Shown piece after piece: positions 7,653 through 12,830 of a DNA stretch of 12,830 nt (positions within the stretch are counted from its first letter, which is position 1; each line of letters opens with the position of its first letter). The stretch is from JADJPL01 sp964607915 (lineage in GTDB: Bacteria; Bacteroidota; Bacteroidia; Chitinophagales; Saprospiraceae). Location: assembly GCA_964607915.1 (NCBI GenBank), contig CAZSMU010000112.1, forward strand, positions 1-12,830, given 5' to 3'. Position numbers and translations under genes: made by a program. The notes beneath the pieces are model-generated. The model saw only the letters and a program-made list of their open reading frames with translations. It was not told the origin of the DNA and did not search any database.

Positions 7653-8786
7653 TTGTTTTCGTTCACCGTAGAAAGTCAGGACTCGAGCACAAGTGCCCGT
7701 GCGGGTTGTATCCAAACCGCGCACGGGGAAATCCGTACACCTGTTTTTATGCCGGTGGGGACTTTGGGAAGTGTGAAGGCGGTTCATCAGTATGAGTTGA
7801 AGGAAGCGGTGCAGGCGCAAATCATCCTGGGCAATACCTACCACTTATATTTGCGGCCCGGGGTTGGTACCCTGGAAAAAGCAGGTGGTCTGCACCGGTT
7901 CAATAGTTGGGCTTACCCCATCCTGACCGACAGTGGCGGGTACCAGATTTACTCTTTGAGCCATAAGCGCAAGATTAGCGAGGAGGGAGTGTTGTTCAGT
8001 TCGCATATTGATGGCTCGTCCCATGTATTCACCCCTGAATCCGTCATGGATATCCAGCGTCAGATTGGGGCGGATATCGTCATGGCTTTTGACGAATGTA
8101 CGCCGTACCCCTGCGACTACGCATACGCCAAAAGCTCCATGGGGCTGACGCATCGCTGGTTGGCCCGGTGTTGCCGGCGTTTTGACGAAACGGAGGGGTT
8201 ATACGGATACGGGCAAACGCTTTTTCCCATTGTACAGGGCAGCACCTTTCCCGATTTGCGCCGTGAATCCGCCGAGGTGGTAGCATCCTTTAATCGTCCG
8301 GGTAATGCCATTGGCGGCCTTTCCGTGGGAGAGCCTGCCGAAGACATGTACGCCATGACCGAGCTGGTCTGTGGCATCCTGCCCAAGGAAAAACCCCGGT
8401 ATTTAATGGGGGTGGGTACGCCCTCGAATATATTGGAGAGTATAGCATTAGGCATAGATATGTTCGACTGTGTACTTCCTTCCCGCAATGCGCGGCATGG
8501 GGTGTTATATACAAAGAGAGGGATTATCCACATCAAAAATCTCAAGTGGAAGGAGGACTTTAGCCCGATAGACGAAGAAAGCGACTGTCCCAGCAGTCGT
8601 TTTTACACCAGGGCTTATCTCAGGCACCTCCTGCACAGCAAAGAAATATTGGGTGCGCAAATCGCCACCCTGCACAACCTGTCTTTTTTCTTATGGTTGA
8701 CTCGGGAGGCGCGCCGGCAAATCCAGCAGGGTACCTTTTTTGAATGGAAAAAGCATCTGCTTCCTGAGCTGGAACGGCGGCTTTAA
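7653..8786 (+). CDS. tgt: Queuine tRNA-ribosyltransferase (TGT)
   Basis: Exchanges guanine-34 of GUN-anticodon tRNAs for the queuosine precursor preQ1. All catalytic marks are present in 377 residues: Asp93 in LTDSGGYQ (usual form TDSGGFQ), Asp147 in MAFDECTPYP, GLSVGEP (222-228), YLMGVGTP, and Asp272 in MFDCVLPSRNAR as the expected nucleophile. The zinc site is degraded: the usual CxCxxC reads S310-D-C312-P-S-S315, with His341 retained in LHNLSFFLW. I recall the cysteines also being absent from other Bacteroidota TGTs, so this is probably a lineage form rather than a broken gene. The start is TTG 7653: no in-frame ATG lies between the rodA stop (7617-7619) and the conserved N-terminus, and the first internal ATG (residue 33) would cut into the conserved core. 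It lies 33 bases after rodA. Confidence 0.95.
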   Translation: MFSFTVESQDSSTSARAGCIQTAHGEIRTPVFMPVGTLGSVKAVHQYELKEAVQAQIILGNTYHLYLRPGVGTLEKAGGLHRFNSWAYPILTDSGGYQIYSLSHKRKISEEGVLFSSHIDGSSHVFTPESVMDIQRQIGADIVMAFDECTPYPCDYAYAKSSMGLTHRWLARCCRRFDETEGLYGYGQTLFPIVQGSTFPDLRRESAEVVASFNRPGNAIGGLSVGEPAEDMYAMTELVCGILPKEKPRYLMGVGTPSNILESIALGIDMFDCVLPSRNARHGVLYTKRGIIHIKNLKWKEDFSPIDEESDCPSSRFYTRAYLRHLLHSKEILGAQIATLHNLSFFLWLTREARRQIQQGTFFEWKKHLLPELERRL

Positions 8787-8811
8787 TAAACCTGGCCCGT
8801 TGGGAATATCT

Positions 8812-9903
8812 ATGTTTACTACGCTCGATCGCTACATCATCCGCAAGTTCTTTTCCACCTTTTTTTTTACTGTGCTCATATTTACGCTGATTTCGGTCAT
8901 CATTGACTTCAGTGAGAAGGTGGAAAAGTTCATTGAAGAGCCCATTACCAGGTCGGAGATATTCGTGGAATATTACCCCAGTTTCATTCTCTATATGACG
9001 GGTTTGCTGTGGCCGCTGTTCACGCTGATCGCGGTCATTTTTTTCACCTCTCGATTAGCGTTCAATTCGGAAATCATAGCCATCTTGAATGCGGGAGTGA
9101 GTTTTAACCGGTTTTTGCGTCCCTATCTTTTTTCTGCTGGCGTTTTAACCGTACTCTACCTGTTTGGCACCCATGTGCTTATACCAGCCGGCAACAAGCA
9201 CATGTTTAGAATATTATATACGTATATATCAAAAAATGAAGACAAGGCTCGGGTCCGGGATATTCATTTATTCGTCGCGCCCGGTAAGAAGGTATATATT
9301 GGGTACTACAGCAAGAGCGATAGCAGTGTGCGCGACTTTCGCATTGAGCATTTCGAAGGGCAGCGCCTGACGGGTTTGTTGAAAGCAGACCGTGCCCAAT
9401 GGCAGCAAAAGACGCAGAAGTGGCGCTTGTACGACTATGAATCCCGGACTTTTCCAGATACGATTCGGGAGCGGCTTTTTGTAGGAATAGGGCGGCAGCT
9501 CGATACGGTGCTGAATCTGTCGCCCGCAGATTTTGTGGATTACACCTCCCAGCAGAGCATGATGAGTACCCGCCAGTTAGTGCGCCACATCCATCTGCTT
9601 GGTGCCCGGGGTGCCGGGAATATCCGCAAGTACGATTTAGAGTTACAGCGGCGTACGGCGGAGCCGATAACCATTTTTATCCTTACGATTATCGGTGTTG
9701 CGATTGCTGCCCGTAAGGTTAGAGGCGGAGTGGGTTTACATTTAGCGATGGGGATTGGCTTGGGAGCGCTGTATGTATTTTTGTCCAAATTTGCTTCGAC
9801 CTTTGCACAGGACAGCGATGTACCCGCGTGGCTCGGGGCATGGCTACCCAATTTCCTGTTTTTTACGATTGCATTGAGGCTGGTCAGAAAAGCGCAGAAA
9901 TAA
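8812..9903 (+). CDS. LptF/LptG family permease (LPS transport)
   Basis: Inner-membrane half of the LptB2FG ABC transporter that extracts lipopolysaccharide and drives it along the Lpt bridge to the outer membrane. ATG 8812 gives 363 residues with the family layout: three N-terminal membrane helices (about 13-32, 56-79, 101-122), a periplasmic beta-jellyroll (about 130-270), and three C-terminal helices (about 285-302, 308-328, 340-357). The cytoplasmic coupling segment RLAFNSEIIAILNAGVSFNRFLRPY (81-105) and the KVRGGVGLHLAMGIGLGALY stretch are typical. The open frame runs back to 8740 inside tgt, but those residues are hydrophilic and do not fit. Whether it is the LptF or the LptG partner cannot be decided. 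It starts 25 bases after tgt, probably closing the transcription unit. Confidence 0.9.
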   Translation: MFTTLDRYIIRKFFSTFFFTVLIFTLISVIIDFSEKVEKFIEEPITRSEIFVEYYPSFILYMTGLLWPLFTLIAVIFFTSRLAFNSEIIAILNAGVSFNRFLRPYLFSAGVLTVLYLFGTHVLIPAGNKHMFRILYTYISKNEDKARVRDIHLFVAPGKKVYIGYYSKSDSSVRDFRIEHFEGQRLTGLLKADRAQWQQKTQKWRLYDYESRTFPDTIRERLFVGIGRQLDTVLNLSPADFVDYTSQQSMMSTRQLVRHIHLLGARGAGNIRKYDLELQRRTAEPITIFILTIIGVAIAARKVRGGVGLHLAMGIGLGALYVFLSKFASTFAQDSDVPAWLGAWLPNFLFFTIALRLVRKAQK

Positions 9904-9932
9904 CGGAAAAATAGGCCAAAAAAGGAATAATC

Positions 9933-9963
9933 TTTGTCAATTAAAAGAATTGGCTTAGTTTTG
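9933..9963 (+). promoter_or_regulatory. Consensus Bacteroidota promoter after the permease gene
   Basis: TTTG (9933-9936), exactly 19 bases, then TAGTTTTG (9956-9963) is a full match to the Bacteroidota -33/-7 consensus TTTG-N19-TAnnTTTG. Transcription would begin near 9967-9971, 65 bases past the permease stop. No protein gene follows before the gap, so it probably serves the candidate RNA downstream, or a gene hidden in the gap. Confidence 0.65.
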
Positions 9964-9970
9964 ATGGTGT

Positions 9971-10008
9971 AAAAAAAAGTTGCCGCGCATATACATCATG
10001 GCGGCAAC
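9971..10008 (-). terminator. Possible minus-strand intrinsic terminator
   Basis: Read on the minus strand, the perfect 8-bp stem GTTGCCGC/GCGGCAAC is followed directly by T8. That is the form of an intrinsic terminator for leftward transcription arriving through the gap, for example from the ROK kinase gene or an unseen gene. The same hairpin would be the 5' element of the candidate RNA on the plus strand. Confidence 0.45.
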
Positions 10009-10056
10009 GTCGTACAGGATTAGTATGAAAAAACTCTTTTAAAGGCGTTTGCAGAA

Positions 10057-10088
10057 GCGGGCCAGTGTACTACTTGGCCCGCTTTTTT
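10057..10088 (+). terminator. Strong intrinsic terminator
   Basis: GCGGGCCA (10057-10064) pairs perfectly with TGGCCCGC (10075-10082) around a 10-base loop and is followed by T6 (10083-10088). Flanking A-T pairs can extend the stem. It would end the rightward transcript from the 9933 promoter and any read-through from the permease gene. Confidence 0.85.
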
Positions 10089-10097
10089 GTTAGGCTT

Positions 10098-10197
10098 NNN
10101 NNNNNNNNNNNNNNNNNNNNNNNNNNNNNNNNNNNNNNNNNNNNNNNNNNNNNNNNNNNNNNNNNNNNNNNNNNNNNNNNNNNNNNNNNNNNNNNNN
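10098..10197. other. Scaffold gap of 100 N
   Basis: Exactly 100 N, the conventional placeholder for a gap of unknown size. The left edge ends in TGTTAGGCTT and the right side carries AACAAGCCTA in opposite orientation, so related sequence flanks the gap as an inverted pair. Genes may be missing here. Confidence 0.95.
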
Positions 10198-10212
10198 CTT
10201 TTTCCTCGTCGA

Positions 10213-10230
10213 CTCCTCGAAACAAGCCTA
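10213..10230 (+). repeat. Dispersed intergenic motif, copy C
   Basis: CTCCTCGAAACAAGCCTA matches copy B at most positions (CTCGCAACAAGCCTA there). It lies 16 bases right of the gap. The partial copy at the left gap edge (10088-10097) has the opposite orientation. Confidence 0.4.
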
Positions 10231-10350
10231 CTCGAGCAGTGCGCTGTGTATTCCGCTGCACAGCTTCAAAATCCTATTTATAGACGTTTTTAGCTAAAAA
10301 AGGTTGTACCGACAGGGGAACGATTTTGCCTATGTCGAAGCATAGAAGAT
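10231..10350. other. Gene-free stretch between the gap and the ROK gene
   Basis: No coding region is supported. It holds an inverted repeat GCTGTG/CACAGC (10243-10248 with 10259-10264) and a perfect 14-base palindrome TTTTTAGCTAAAAA (10287-10300). A small CTATG/CATAG hairpin with a six-base loop (10330-10345) lies just past the ROK stop, without a T-tract. No convincing minus-strand terminator for the kinase was found. Confidence 0.3.
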
Positions 10351-11256
10351 TCAGGCTACTAGGAATGCGGCACCGAACACCCCGGCGCTATCGCCGAGTT
10401 GGGGCCTTAGGAAAACCGTATCCAGGCGCGGGTTAAAGACGAATTCGCGCACTTTTTCCACGCCTTTGGTATAGAGCATATCTATATTTCCGACCCCTCC
10501 CCCGAGGACAATGACATCCGGATCCAGGATATTGATGACGTTGGCCATTCCCTTTCCAAAGAAGTGCATCAAGCGGTCGAGGGTTTCTATGGCGGCGGCT
10601 TCTCCTGTCTCATATTGTTGAACGATTTCGGGGAGTGGGCGTCGGGTACCGCTTATTTTTTCGTAATAGCGTTCGCAGGCCGGGCCGGACAGGAGCGTTT
10701 CGACGCATCCGGTTTGTCCGCAATAGCATTTTCCTCCGGAGTCATCGAGGTAGCTATGGCCCCATTCCCCACCGATACCCTGGCGGCCGTTCCAAACCTT
10801 GCCATCTATGACGATTCCCCCGCCTACCCCGGTACCCATGATGACCCCGAAGACCATACGGGCGTCGGGCATTTGGCTTTTGACGGCACCCATGTTGGCC
10901 TCTGCTACTGCGAAGCAATTGGCGTCGTTGGCCAGGACGAATGGGATGCCGAGGGCGGCCTCCAGGTCTTGTTTGAAGGGCATACCATTGACAGCGGTGG
11001 TATTGCTATTCTTCATCGTTTGCGTTTGCGGGTCGAGGGCACCCGGATGGCCCATGCCAATAATTTCCGGTTCCATTCCGGAATCTTCGCGCATGAGGCG
11101 TATCAACTCCCCTATTTGATGAATGATGTGCGTATAGCCTTGTGCGCTGCCGGTGGGCACACGCAAACGGGTCAGCACTTCCGGGTTTTCCTTGCTGTGC
11201 AGAATGACCCCTTCGATTTTAGTGCCCCCCATATCAATACCCCAAAGTGGTTTCAT
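10351..11256 (-). CDS. ROK-family sugar kinase, fructokinase-like
   Basis: Cytoplasmic ATP-dependent hexokinase. ATG 11256 gives 301 residues, the length of E. coli Mak (fructokinase/mannokinase); an in-frame ATG 14 codons upstream would only add a poorly conserved segment. It has the phosphate loop DMGGTKIEG (8-16), the sugar-contact segment KNSNTTAVNG (82-91), catalytic Asp111 in ANDANCFAVAEA, GTGVGGGIVIDG (141-152), GEWGH, and the ROK zinc site formed by His167 and CYCGQTGC (Cys177, Cys179, Cys184). The segments from NSNTTAVNG to NILDPDVIVLGGG resemble Mak as I recall it, so fructose or mannose is the favoured substrate. Glucose or N-acetylglucosamine cannot be excluded. It diverges from the SDR gene and has its own promoter candidate at 11338-11368. 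No repressor-type DNA-binding domain is present, so it is a kinase and not a ROK regulator. Confidence 0.9.
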   Translation of the reverse strand: MKPLWGIDMGGTKIEGVILHSKENPEVLTRLRVPTGSAQGYTHIIHQIGELIRLMREDSGMEPEIIGMGHPGALDPQTQTMKNSNTTAVNGMPFKQDLEAALGIPFVLANDANCFAVAEANMGAVKSQMPDARMVFGVIMGTGVGGGIVIDGKVWNGRQGIGGEWGHSYLDDSGGKCYCGQTGCVETLLSGPACERYYEKISGTRRPLPEIVQQYETGEAAAIETLDRLMHFFGKGMANVINILDPDVIVLGGGVGNIDMLYTKGVEKVREFVFNPRLDTVFLRPQLGDSAGVFGAAFLVA

Positions 11257-11309
11257 AAGTATGCAATATTCGTGATCAATAAGTTTTGTGCGTATCAACG
11301 AAGTTTGAT

Positions 11310-11327
11310 CCTTCGCAACAGTCTATT
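11310..11327 (+). repeat. Dispersed intergenic motif, copy D
   Basis: CCTTCGCAACAGTCTATT resembles copy A (TCGCAACAAGTCTATT) with one base missing. Both copies are also preceded by TGAT. It lies in the predicted 5' untranslated region of the ROK kinase, just after the likely transcription start. Confidence 0.4.
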
Positions 11328-11337
11328 CCCAATGCAA

Positions 11338-11368
11338 CGAAATTAAGTTTTACGGGCCATATTTCAAA
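11338..11368 (-). promoter_or_regulatory. Candidate promoter of the ROK kinase
   Basis: On the minus strand TTTG (11365-11368) is followed after exactly 19 bases by TAATTTCG (11338-11345), one mismatch from TAnnTTTG. The start would fall near 11331, giving a leader of about 75 bases that contains motif copy D. On the plus strand, TATACTTG at 11375-11382 could be a -7 box for the divergent SDR gene, but no -33 partner is visible. Confidence 0.5.
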
Positions 11369-11499
11369 CCATTTTATACTTGCTGTATAGAATCGCAAGC
11401 GGGTTGGGTAGATAGACGGAATTCGTCGCTGACTGTAGGGCGGATGAGAACCATGCAATCCCCGGGATTGTTCCGTCAATAAGTCTAAAAAATGAATCT

Positions 11500-12213
11500 A
11501 TGGCTATGTTAGCAGAAAAGACGGCCCTAATCACGGGAGGCAGCAAAGGGATTGGATATGGGATTGCCGAAATTTTGGTACGCGAAGGCATGTACGTGGC
11601 GATAAGCAGCCGGAATGAGGGAGAAGCCCTTGCGGCGGCAGAGCGTTTAAACGCAATAGGGCCAGGGCGAGCAATGGGTATAGAGGCGGATGTACGCAGT
11701 TTTGCTGCACAGCAGGCTTGCGTAGAAAAAGTGTTGGGGGCTTGGCAGCGGATAGACGTATTGGTAGCCAATGCCGGTGTTGGGCATTTTTCGCCCATCG
11801 GATCTATGAGTGCCGAACAATGGCAGGAGACGATAGATACCAATCTGACGGGGGTTTTTTATACAGTAAAAGCCGGACTTGAGGCGCTAAAGGCTTCCAA
11901 GGGCTACCTCATCACGATTGCCAGCCTGGCCGGTGCCAATTTCTTTGCAGGAGGGGCTGCCTACAACGCGAGTAAATTCGGGTTGGTAGGCTTTACCCAG
12001 GCGGTTATGCTCGACGTGCGCAACGACGGGGTGAAAGTCACCACGATTATGCCGGGTTCGGTAGCTACCTATTTCAACGACCACGTCCCCAATCCAAAGG
12101 ATAGCTGGAAAATCCAGCCAGAGGATATAGGGCAAATCGTACGCGATTTATTGCACATGCACCCTCGCACTCTGCCCAGTAAGATTGAGGTGCGGCCCAG
12201 TCGCCCGGCATAA
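11500..12213 (+). CDS. Short-chain dehydrogenase/reductase, FabG-like
   Basis: A 237-residue classical SDR with a Rossmann fold. The nucleotide loop is TGGSKGIG (12-19). Ser37-Arg38 after the second strand favours NADP(H). The NAG motif is at 91-93, and the catalytic tetrad is Asn115, Ser142 (TIASLAG), Tyr155 and Lys159 (YNASK). The MPGSVAT segment (184-190) is the usual PG motif. Its length and pattern are those of 3-oxoacyl-ACP reductase-like enzymes, but SDR substrates cannot be assigned from motifs, and no fatty-acid genes are near. The start is ATG 11500; an ATG at 11506 is also possible. It diverges from the ROK kinase and converges with moaD, with 28 bases between the two stops. Confidence 0.92.
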   Translation: MAMLAEKTALITGGSKGIGYGIAEILVREGMYVAISSRNEGEALAAAERLNAIGPGRAMGIEADVRSFAAQQACVEKVLGAWQRIDVLVANAGVGHFSPIGSMSAEQWQETIDTNLTGVFYTVKAGLEALKASKGYLITIASLAGANFFAGGAAYNASKFGLVGFTQAVMLDVRNDGVKVTTIMPGSVATYFNDHVPNPKDSWKIQPEDIGQIVRDLLHMHPRTLPSKIEVRPSRPA

Positions 12214-12241
12214 TTAGGTCCAGGGAAGTGTACGCCTCTGT

Positions 12242-12493
12242 TCAGCCCCCGCTCACAGGGGGGATTAGCGCCACGTCATCTCCCGGATAAATCCATTGTT
12301 CGTCGGATGCATAGGTACTATTTACGGCAATGGCCAGACTGCGAAGCTGAGCTAATTGCGGGTAGGTTTGTTGTATATACTGCCGCAGTTCTGCCACGCT
12401 AAGCCCTTCGCGGACTTCCAAATCAAGCGAAGAGGTACCGATGATATCGCGTGCAATACCAAAAGCGAGGACTTGTATGGTCGTCTTGTTCAT
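12242..12493 (-). CDS. moaD: MoaD-like molybdopterin synthase small subunit
   Basis: An 83-residue ubiquitin-like sulfur carrier. The beta-grasp pattern opens with IQVLAFGIARDIIG (6-19) and the protein ends exactly in GDDVALIPPVSGG. The C-terminal Gly-Gly is adenylated by MoeB and thiocarboxylated to give sulfur to the dithiolene of molybdopterin, in complex with MoaE. Length and the LAFGIAR segment fit MoaD better than ThiS, which is shorter. No other molybdenum cofactor gene is in the window, so its partners must lie elsewhere. The start is ATG 12493, and a -7 box lies about 55 bases upstream. A CCCCC/GGGGG repeat in its last codons comes from proline and glycine codons and has no T-tract. 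Confidence 0.88.
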   Translation of the reverse strand: MNKTTIQVLAFGIARDIIGTSSLDLEVREGLSVAELRQYIQQTYPQLAQLRSLAIAVNSTYASDEQWIYPGDDVALIPPVSGG

Positions 12494-12548
12494 AGTTATG
12501 GTTCGTACCGGATTCTTTCAGAGCGTATTCGGGGTTTTCTCACCGAGT

Positions 12549-12580
12549 CAAAAATAAGCTATTCTCATTTCCAGCAGAAA
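12549..12580 (-). promoter_or_regulatory. Candidate promoter of moaD
   Basis: Minus-strand TATTTTTG (12549-12556) fits the -7 consensus fully. TTTC lies 20 bases further upstream (12577-12580), three of four matches to the -33 box. The predicted start near 12543 gives a leader of about 50 bases. Confidence 0.4.
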
Positions 12581-12792
12581 ATACCAGCCATGTCAATAGT
12601 TAAAAAAATGTTAAAATTGAATAAAAATAAAATACAGTCCCATGTTTTGTTGGCCCAAAAATAAAATGAAAAATACTCAGGATTTGCGCAATAAACGCAA
12701 AAATAAATAGGTTTATAGGTGGAATTTCAAAATAATCATTGCCTATACAGATGCGTGTGCATGTTGCATAAATCTTAAAATGAGAAACACAC
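12581..12792. other. AT-rich gene-free region
   Basis: No gene is firmly supported. On the plus strand two tiny frames follow each other: 12589-12664 (24 codons, lysine-rich) and, one base later, 12666-12710 (MKNTQDLRNKRKNK). Neither has a recognisable promoter or ribosome site, and runs of A explain their lysine content. An ATGC/GCAT mini-palindrome lies at 12750-12761. Confidence 0.25.
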
Positions 12793-12824
12793 ATTGCGCT
12801 GTATGTAAAAAGGGCATAGTTTTG
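12793..12824 (+). promoter_or_regulatory. Promoter for a gene beyond the right edge
   Basis: ATTG (12793-12796), 20 bases, then TAGTTTTG (12817-12824): a full -7 match identical to the one at 9956, with three of four -33 bases. The transcript would start at about the last base of the window and run rightward. Confidence 0.55.
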
Positions 12825-12830
12825 TGTTCA

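Larger units (their letters stand above)
9968..10088 (+). ncRNA. Candidate small RNA of about 120 bases
   Basis: A consensus promoter directly upstream and a strong intrinsic terminator at the end define a short transcript. The predicted RNA starts with an A-rich stretch (A8 at 9971-9978). It then has an 8-bp GC-rich hairpin (GTTGCCGC 9979-9986 with GCGGCAAC 10001-10008, inner CAT/ATG pairing past one bulged G), a single-stranded part, and the terminator hairpin at 10057-10082. A five-codon reading frame, MKKLF then TAA, lies between the hairpins (10025-10042). I do not recognise the family. Alternatives: the 3' untranslated end of the permease transcript with its terminator, or a leader that regulates a gene lost in the gap. 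Ends are approximate. Confidence 0.45.

Noticed and set aside
10287..10300. Perfect palindrome TTTTTAGCTAAAAA as a regulator site or terminator
   Set aside because: Too AT-rich and without a usable loop for a terminator; such palindromes arise easily by chance.
10564..11346. 260-codon open frame antisense to the ROK kinase
   Set aside because: The kinase strand has every ROK motif; the antisense protein shows none and is explained by GC-rich codon structure.
12246..12263. CCCCC/GGGGG inverted repeat as a terminator between the SDR gene and moaD
   Set aside because: It lies inside the last codons of moaD (Pro-Pro ... Gly-Gly) and has no T-tract on either strand.
12600..12794. 64-codon open frame on the minus strand in the AT-rich tail
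   Set aside because: No family resemblance; a Phe/Ile-rich product is expected from AT-rich non-coding DNA, and the promoter in this region reads the other way.

Overview
The window reads as a chromosomal piece of a Bacteroidota genome, possibly of the Saprospiraceae/Lewinella type; that placement is an inference from gene types, not a search. Supporting signs are matches to the Bacteroidota promoter pattern (-33 TTTG, 19-21 bases, -7 TAnnTTTG) at 9933-9963, 11338-11368 and 12793-12824, the absence of strong Shine-Dalgarno sequences, a secreted GH92 alpha-mannosidase, and a tgt gene followed by an LptF/LptG permease. A run of 100 N at 10098-10197 is a scaffold gap whose true length is unknown.

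Layout from left to right. (1) 46-4121: a lipoprotein amidase on the minus strand and a secreted GH92 glycosidase on the plus strand diverge from a 152-base region. (2) 4245-4876: a two-gene toxin-antitoxin-like module, a small helical protein overlapping a PIN-domain nuclease by one base. (3) 5068-9903: five closely spaced plus-strand genes (deoC, a SPOR-domain protein, rodA, tgt, an LptF/LptG permease) with gaps of 25-41 bases, probably one transcription unit. It joins deoxynucleoside catabolism, peptidoglycan elongation, queuosine tRNA modification and lipopolysaccharide transport. (4) 9904-10350: no protein gene is supported. It holds a consensus promoter followed about 120 bases later by a strong intrinsic terminator, with a second GC hairpin between them. 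This is a candidate small RNA gene. The scaffold gap and a dispersed intergenic motif follow. (5) 10351-12493: a ROK-family sugar kinase (minus), a short-chain dehydrogenase (plus) and a MoaD-like molybdopterin synthase small subunit (minus). (6) 12494-12830: an AT-rich region with a probable moaD promoter and a promoter pointing out of the window.

The protein genes are recognisable families. The less ordinary signals are the candidate small RNA, the recurring motif CTCGCAACAAGYCTA in intergenic DNA (two of its copies lie in opposite orientation around the gap), a TGT enzyme lacking most of its zinc-binding cysteines and starting at TTG, and a RodA with Lys in place of the usual Tyr of its last conserved loop. 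No phage, insertion sequence, CRISPR array, tRNA or rRNA was seen.
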